Translations under genes and position numbers: made by a program | DNA from: Shewanella electrodiphila | Lineage (GTDB): Bacteria > Pseudomonadota > Gammaproteobacteria > Enterobacterales > Shewanellaceae | DNA length: 64,000 nucleotides | Direction: 5' to 3' | NCBI RefSeq assembly: GCF_023283985.1 | Contig: NZ_JAKIKU010000002.1 | Location: forward strand, 372,001-436,000 | Notes under the pieces: model-generated | The model's database searches: none | What the model was told of the DNA's origin: nothing | What the model saw: the letters and a program-made list of their open reading frames with translations, nothing else | In this document: positions 59,026-64,000 of the stretch, piece by piece | Numbering within the stretch: position 1 is the first letter of the stretch | Layout: every line of letters starts with the position of its first letter

Positions 59026-60165
59026 ATGTTTGATTATGAAATGCTAAGATTTATCTGGTGGGCTCTGATTGGCGTATTGCTAATAGGGTTCTCTGTGACC
59101 GACGGTTTTGATATGGGTGTAGGTGCGTTATTACCTGTAATTGGTAAAGACGATACTGACCGCCGTATTATGATTAATACCATTGCCCCGCACTGGGATG
59201 GTAACCAAGTTTGGTTAATTACTGCTGGTGGCGCTTTGTTTGCTGCATGGCCTATGGTTTATGGCGTATCTTTCTCTGGCTTCTATGTGGCTATGATGTT
59301 GGTACTGTTTGCCTTATTCCTACGTCCAGTAGGCTTTGATTACCGCTCTAAAATTGAAGATCCAAGATGGCGTAAGTCGTGGGATTATGCATTATGTATT
59401 GGTGGCTTCGTACCACCGCTGATTATCGGTGTTGCGTTTGGTAACTTGCTTCAAGGCGTACCGTTTGATTTTGATCAGTTCTTACGTGCAACTTACCACG
59501 GTGGTTTATTAGGCCTATTAAACCCATTTGGTTTATTAGCAGGTTTAATTGCAGCGTTTATGTTTGTGATGCAAGGTGCATCTTGGCTACAAATGAAGAC
59601 TGAAGGTGAGCTTCGTGTTCGTGCGGCTAAAGCGGCACAAATTACAGGCCTTTTAGTTGCTGTGTTATTTGCTATTGCAGGTGTTTGGTTAGTAAATGGT
59701 ATCGACGGTTATGTGATTACCTCTGTTATCGACACTGCTGGGCCTTCAAACCCAACGACTAAAACCGTTGCGGTTGAAGCTGGCGCTTGGTTAGCTAACT
59801 ACGATAAGTACCCACTGACGATGTTATTCCCTGTATTGGGTCTGCTTATGCCAGTACTGGTTGTACTTGCTAGCCGTTTAAACCGTAGTGGTTTTGCATT
59901 CTTGTTTAGCTCATTAGCTATTGCAGGTATCATTTTGACGTGTGGCGCAGCAATGTTCCCATTCATCATGCCATCTTCTTTAGACCCGAATGTAAGCTTA
60001 ACGATGTGGGATTCTACTGCGAGTAAAATTGCGCTTAATGTGATGACTTGGGCTGCAATCATTTTCGTACCGATTGTACTGAGTTATACCGCTTGGACTT
60101 ATTACAAGATGTTTGGTCGCTTGAACCGTGAGTTCATCGAAAAGAACAAGACATCATTATATTAA
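59026..60165 (+). CDS. cydB: Cytochrome bd ubiquinol oxidase subunit II
   Basis: CydB stabilises the oxidase and carries the oxygen/proton channels. The 379-residue integral membrane protein has DYEMLRFIWWALIGVLLIGF, SVTDGFDMGVGALLPVIG, APHWDGNQVWLITAGGALFAAWP and ending SYTAWTYYKMFGRLNRE, as in E. coli. Fifteen bases separate it from cydA, and cydX follows after 13. Confidence 0.98.
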   Translation: MFDYEMLRFIWWALIGVLLIGFSVTDGFDMGVGALLPVIGKDDTDRRIMINTIAPHWDGNQVWLITAGGALFAAWPMVYGVSFSGFYVAMMLVLFALFLRPVGFDYRSKIEDPRWRKSWDYALCIGGFVPPLIIGVAFGNLLQGVPFDFDQFLRATYHGGLLGLLNPFGLLAGLIAAFMFVMQGASWLQMKTEGELRVRAAKAAQITGLLVAVLFAIAGVWLVNGIDGYVITSVIDTAGPSNPTTKTVAVEAGAWLANYDKYPLTMLFPVLGLLMPVLVVLASRLNRSGFAFLFSSLAIAGIILTCGAAMFPFIMPSSLDPNVSLTMWDSTASKIALNVMTWAAIIFVPIVLSYTAWTYYKMFGRLNREFIEKNKTSLY

Positions 60166-60178
60166 TTAAGGAGCCATT

Positions 60179-60301
60179 ATGTGGTATTTCTCTTGGATAC
60201 TAGGTGTATTACTAGCCTGTGCTTTTGGCATCATTAATGCGCTTTGGTTAGAAAACACTGAAAACTTAGATAGAATCAAAGAAGCTGATTCTGAAAAGTA
60301 A
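60179..60301 (+). CDS. cydX: Cytochrome bd oxidase small subunit CydX
   Basis: A 40-residue protein of the CydX family beginning MWYFSWILGVLLACAFGIIN, one transmembrane helix followed by the conserved ALWLE and a charged tail. CydX is needed for full activity and stability of the bd oxidase. AAGGAG lies 7 bases before the ATG. A terminator follows, so the operon ends here; no cydE/ybgE is attached. Confidence 0.96.
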   Translation: MWYFSWILGVLLACAFGIINALWLENTENLDRIKEADSEK

Positions 60302-60323
60302 TTAGTCGTTTACGCTAATATTT

Positions 60324-60352
60324 AAAACCCTGCCATTGTGCAGGGTTTTTTA
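60324..60352 (+). terminator. Terminator of cydABX
   Basis: AAAACCCTGC / GCAGGGTTTT around CATTGT, followed by more T. Confidence 0.9.
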
Positions 60353-60427
60353 TTGGCTAAGAAAAATATGGTCGCAGGTGAAGCTATTGATATAAAGAGC
60401 GTTGAGTATATAGCGTTGTGGTTAGCC

Positions 60428-60919
60428 TTATGACTGCGTTATCTGCTGATACTGTGCAGCAGTAATAAATTGACCAAAACTCTCGCACCAAACGATTAAG
60501 GTGTTGTACTCAGCGACATTCACGTTAGCCGTTATCGGCACTAAAAAGTTATCGAAGGTTTTGATGTCAGCGACCTGAACCATTTCTGATTTTAAGCGAT
60601 TGAAGTCAGCTTCTGTTTCTACAAATTCTTTGGCCAAATAAACTTTAAAGTCGGGACCAGGTGAGAGTTTGCCATCGAGTGCGATAAATTCATCACCGAT
60701 AGTGACCGTGCCTTCGCCCCAATGTAATGCATCGCTGTCTTTTAGCTCGCGAGTAAATTGAGCGGTAAATCGCTGTTGGGCGCTAATGGATAACACTTGT
60801 TCACTACTAGGCGCTTCAGGTGCTGTCAGAATTGGCAGGGCATAAATCCCAGCGCCAAAACCAATGGCGAGCACTAAGGCATGGGTCGAGAACAATGTTG
60901 CTATGGTGCGTTTTTTCAT
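60428..60919 (-). CDS. Exported DM13-domain protein
   Basis: A 163-residue protein with a hydrophobic N-terminus (about 8-30, signal or anchor) and a DM13 domain (about 55-160): HWGEGTVTIGDEFIALDGKL, SPGPDFKVYLAK, and YNTLIVWCESFGQFITAAQY with the conserved C-terminal Cys. DM13 domains have been proposed to take part in redox reactions via this cysteine. Convergent with cydABX, single gene. Confidence 0.83.
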   Translation of the reverse strand: MKKRTIATLFSTHALVLAIGFGAGIYALPILTAPEAPSSEQVLSISAQQRFTAQFTRELKDSDALHWGEGTVTIGDEFIALDGKLSPGPDFKVYLAKEFVETEADFNRLKSEMVQVADIKTFDNFLVPITANVNVAEYNTLIVWCESFGQFITAAQYQQITQS

Positions 60920-60957
60920 GGGCGGCCTATATTTCCTGTCATTGTTAAGTTTTCTAA

Positions 60958-60990
60958 TAAAAAGGCATGAACTTTTCAGCTCATGCCTTC
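60958..60990 (-). terminator. Terminator after the interrupted chemoreceptor gene
   Basis: AAGGCATGA / TCATGCCTT around a 10-base loop; on the minus strand it is followed by a U-rich run. Confidence 0.75.
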
Positions 60991-61102
60991 TATAAGACCT
61001 GCATTAATAGCGATAAATTTCAATTACCCGATTAATGCATTTCAACAGCTAATCTAACCCTACATTCAAATTTTAAACGTCCCTCTAAATCTAAATACAC
61101 GC

Positions 61103-63106
61103 TTAGACTTTAAAGAAGTTAATTTTAGTTTTTAGCTCACTAGCAAGTTCAGTTAAACCATCTGCAACCTCAACGGTTTCTCCTGCACGTTCTTGTCCTT
61201 CATTTGCTAAGGTGGATATTTGGTGTAGGTTACGGGTTATTTCATCTGCTACGGCGCTTTGCTGCTCTGTGGCACTTGCTATGCTACTGGTAAAGGTGGC
61301 TAGCTCACCGATGCTTACAGTTATTTGACTCAATTGCTGACTTGATTGAGTTCCTTGCTCGGCTGAGAAGGTGCCTAATTTATGGCTGTCTTCCATTTGC
61401 TGGGCAGTATTTTTAACCTGAGATTGCAACTGAGCAATGGTTTTACTGATTTCTGATATTGAGCTTTGGGTGCGCTGAGCAAGAGAGCGAACCTCGTCGG
61501 CAACAACAGCGAATCCTCGGCCTTGTTCGCCTGCACGTGCAGCTTCAATTGCTGCGTTAAGGGCAAGCAAATTGGTTTGCTCGGCAATACTGTTAATCAC
61601 CTCAGTGACTTGGTTAATAGCTTCACTTTCTTTACTGACATTTTCAATGTTAGCTTGGCTTTCATTCAGTTGGGTTTTAAGTAAATCTAACGACTCAACC
61701 ACTTCTGTTAGCTGTTGATGACCAGAGCGTGATGACTCATCCACTTGCTGGCTTTTGGTCGCGCCTTCATTTGAATGATTTGCCACATCACGAATAGAGG
61801 CTGACATTTCTTCAATAGCAGTGGCAATCTGGTTGGTTTGCATCATCAATGACTCTGATTCATCACCATTTAATCTTGCCATATCTTGGGCTTTTTGGGC
61901 TTGTGATTCTAAGCTTTCCACTGAGTGCTGCAGCGAGTCAATTAAGTCTTTTAGGTTGGTGGACATATCAGCTGCACTGGCAGTAATAAGGTCAATTTCA
62001 TTATTACTGTTGGGGTCTGTTACTTCAAATTGCTGGGATAAGTCGCCTCGGCCTAATAATTGAAGTTGTTGCTGTAATTTTTGTAACGGCGCGAGGGCTT
62101 TAACTTGCAGCATCGCCAATAAACCACTGATTAAGATAATCCCCAAGGCTGCAACGCCCGCAGTAATGTATAGCAGTTGCAAGCTTTCATTATTTAGCTC
62201 AGCGGCTTCAGTTAAGCCGATTAATGTCCAGTTCCATCCTGGAATATTAATACTATTAGCAAACATGGTTTTTTGCTGATTGTTGAGGTACTCATAACTG
62301 AAATGCTGACCGAGCACTTTATTAGCATCTAGGCCATTTAAAATGTCAGGAGTAAGTGCTTCACCAACCTTAAATCTTGGGTGTGATATCAGGCGTTTGT
62401 CACTGTTTCTGACCAGCATGTAAAAACCAGACTCTTCAACCACCAGGTTGTTGATGGTTTTTTGTAGTTCAGTAATCGACTCGGTAATGTCAAAACCGAT
62501 ATATAAAATGCCAATGACGTCGCCAGTTTCATTTTAAATCGGGCGATAAACTGTCATGTAGTCTTTACCGAAAAGCTTGGCATAACCTTCATAGGTCTCA
62601 CCCTTAATCAAAGTTTGATAACCCGGATGAGATTGACCGAGGTAGGTGACTAATGCTCTTGAGCCATCTGCTTTTTTGAGTGAAGTTGAAATTCGTAAGA
62701 AGTCATCGCCATCTTTGACAAAAATAGTCGCTGTACCGCCAGTAAGGTTTGAAAAGCGATCTACTTTACTTTTAGTCGCATTGATTTGGGCACTCTCATG
62801 GACAAGTGACGGGGTTTGGGTGCTATAGATTTTGACGCTGCGATCAGGTTTGTGAAAGTTACCTGGGTACATAGCGCGCAGAATGTCGGCATTACGGCGA
62901 GCAAGGTTTAATAAGCTGACATATTGCAACTCGATAAGTGCAGCATTACTTTGCATTTGCTCATTCATCGAGTCGATGGCTTTTTCTTTTAAAACGTTAG
63001 ACGAACTGAAATAGGAGACAGAAGAAATAATACCGAATACCAGTATGGTAAGCGCTAGCGAAAAGTACGTTATTTGTTTTGTTATTGACCAACTTCGATA
63101 GTTCAT
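61103..63106 (-). pseudogene. Cache-type chemoreceptor interrupted by one in-frame stop
   Basis: Two open frames in the same phase, 62534-63106 and 61103-62443, form one 667-codon methyl-accepting chemotaxis protein broken only by a TAA at 62534-62536 ([26 protein letters not shown]). Upstream are a transmembrane helix (about 10-30) and the first part of a Cache-type periplasmic domain. Downstream are the rest of Cache, a second helix (about residue 310-330 of the joined protein), HAMP and the signalling domain with [21 protein letters not shown]. Everything after the stop is intact, which implies a recent nonsense mutation, a sequencing error or readthrough. The C-terminal part alone lacks the first membrane helix. 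Confidence 0.88.
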
Positions 63107-63223
63107 GTGATAAGTTCCGAAAAAAGGATAAGTATAATCTAGTGGATATGACCCCGAATTTATTTGATTAAGATCATGGGAAGATTGAGAATTATCTAGA
63201 ATTAGTAATTCAACATCTTAAAC

Positions 63224-63255
63224 AAAAAAACGACGCATAAATGCGTCGTTTTTTG
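63224..63255. terminator. Bidirectional terminator
   Basis: ACGACGCA / TGCGTCGT around TAAA with seven A before and six T after. It can stop transcripts leaving the RND gene on the minus strand. Confidence 0.88.
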
Positions 63256-63263
63256 ATGGTTAT

Positions 63264-63530
63264 TAGGGCGTGTTGATCTTTTAGGGTTGTTTTTGCAGCG
63301 AGTTGTTGTTCATTTAGACAAGGCAGAGACTTTGTAGTGTAGTTATTCTACATAAAAAGCCGATAACGAAGTAAAAATGAACAACAAACGCTGCCCTTAG
63401 GGTTCGGCTAAAAACGGATTCTGCATTGTTGAGCGAATTTTGCTTAGATTACTAGGCGGCAATTCACTCGCCGCGCTTAATCCGTTTTTATCTCGAACAA
63501 AAATCAATCAGCAAAGAACAGCACGCCCTA
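63264..63530. mobile_element. MITE-like element with TA-flanked terminal inverted repeats
   Basis: The ends read TAGGGCGTGTTGATCTTT and, on the opposite strand from the right end, TAGGGCGTGCTGTTCTTT: 16 of 18 bases match. The TA at each end suggests a TA target duplication as in Tc1/mariner-IS630 elements. Inside is a second inverted pair, GCAGCGAGTTGTTGTTCATTT (63295-63315, 21 bases) against the complement of 63375-63394. No transposase is encoded in 267 bases. It lies between the RND gene and its terminator. Confidence 0.75.
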
Positions 63531-63540
63531 TTTGAAAATA

Positions 63541-64000
63541 TTAAACTTGTACGGGTGTCAATATTTCAGATTTCTGTGATTTTTTCTTCATTAAAATAAG
63601 ATACATTGTCGGTACCCAAATCAGCGATAACATAGTCGTTAATAAGGTTCCGCCAGCAATGGCAATTGCAAATGGAGGCCAGAAACCGCCGCCTGCAATA
63701 ATCAAAGGTAAAAAGCCGCCGATGGTGGTAATTGTGGTCGAGCCGATATGCCTACCGCAACTGCTGACCAGTTCGATAATGGTCTCTTTATTACCAAGCC
63801 TTGCTTCGGGCACATCTTCTAACTCAGCCAATATCACGATAGCGGCGTTAATGGCTAAGCCCATGAGTCCCAGTAGACCTATGATAACGGTAAAACCAAA
63901 TGGGTAGCCAAACAGGTAAACGGCTAATAAGCCAAGTCCCGCAGATTGAAACGCACTGAGTAAGATAATGGCGGTTAACCTAAATGAGTTAAACGACAAT
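63541..64000 (-). CDS. RND efflux pump inner-membrane subunit, C-terminal end
   Basis: Partial gene entering from the right edge; about 150 residues are visible. The sequence is the last transmembrane bundle of an AcrB/MexB-type RND transporter: NSFRLTAIILLSAFQSAGLG, GFTVIIGLLGLMGLAINAAIVI, the cytoplasmic segment ETIIELVSSCGRHIGSTTITT, and IAGGTLLTTMLSLIWVPTMYLI. Substrate cannot be inferred. It extends beyond 64000, so the apparent start inside the window is not real. Confidence 0.92.
   Translation of the reverse strand, partial: LSFNSFRLTAIILLSAFQSAGLGLLAVYLFGYPFGFTVIIGLLGLMGLAINAAIVILAELEDVPEARLGNKETIIELVSSCGRHIGSTTITTIGGFLPLIIAGGGFWPPFAIAIAGGTLLTTMLSLIWVPTMYLILMKKKSQKSEILTPVQV

Noticed and set aside
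1..64000. CRISPR array, prophage, tRNA or rRNA
   Set aside because: Tandem repeats here have no unique spacers of regular size, no phage structural or integrase genes occur, and no cloverleaf or rRNA sequence was recognised by eye.

Overview
The window reads as chromosomal DNA of a marine gammaproteobacterium, most likely Shewanella. The evidence is moderate-to-low GC, the gene order ratA-rnfH / bamE / split-borosin pair / aceBA, the block rlmN-pilW-rodZ-ispG-hisS-yfgM-bamB-der, a GlyGly-CTERM protein, and several chemoreceptor and GGDEF genes. The genus is inferred from protein resemblance and synteny recalled from memory; no search was run. Apart from one accessory stretch, it is ordinary core genome.

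Layout. 1-1068: end of ratA, rnfH, and convergent bamE. 1414-4222: a tetrapyrrole-methylase-like peptide alpha-N-methyltransferase, a 68-residue precursor peptide and a TPR-GGDEF protein, which together look like a split borosin RiPP locus. 4223-5729: a gene-free spacer rich in short tandem repeats. 5730-8831: glyoxylate shunt genes aceB and aceA. 9097-16472: signalling, hydrolase, MtfA-like peptidase, an orphan ParA pair and small genes. 16702-19812: 5'-nucleotidase-like and CNNM-type membrane proteins. 19982-28939: rlmN, pilW, rodZ, ispG, hisS, yfgM, bamB, der (RNA modification, type IV pili, cell shape, isoprenoids, translation, outer-membrane assembly, ribosome assembly). 29066-33090: DUF3300 protein and a PepSY / response regulator / sensor kinase operon. 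33479-34579: GlyGly-CTERM protein. 34696-46039: xseA, guaB, guaA, tadA, mltF, purL.

46100-57050 is the accessory stretch. Single unrelated genes (an AT-rich unknown, a serine hydrolase diverging from a 7TM-LytTR regulator, a chemoreceptor, a DUF5694/TraB-like protein, a 23-codon micro-ORF) are separated by three roughly 0.9 kb non-coding repeats in the same orientation. The core of these repeats folds into several hairpins whose paired arms differ between copies but stay complementary, which is direct evidence of selection on structure. 57454-60301 is cydA-cydB-cydX behind FNR-like and CRP-like sites. 60428-64000 holds a DM13 protein, a chemoreceptor interrupted by one in-frame TAA, a TA-flanked MITE-like element, and the C-terminus of an RND efflux pump.

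Most notable are the split borosin locus (a backbone N-methylating RiPP system with a core unlike the Shewanella oneidensis SonA I remember) and the covarying structured repeat family. No tRNA, rRNA, CRISPR array, prophage or intact transposase gene was seen.
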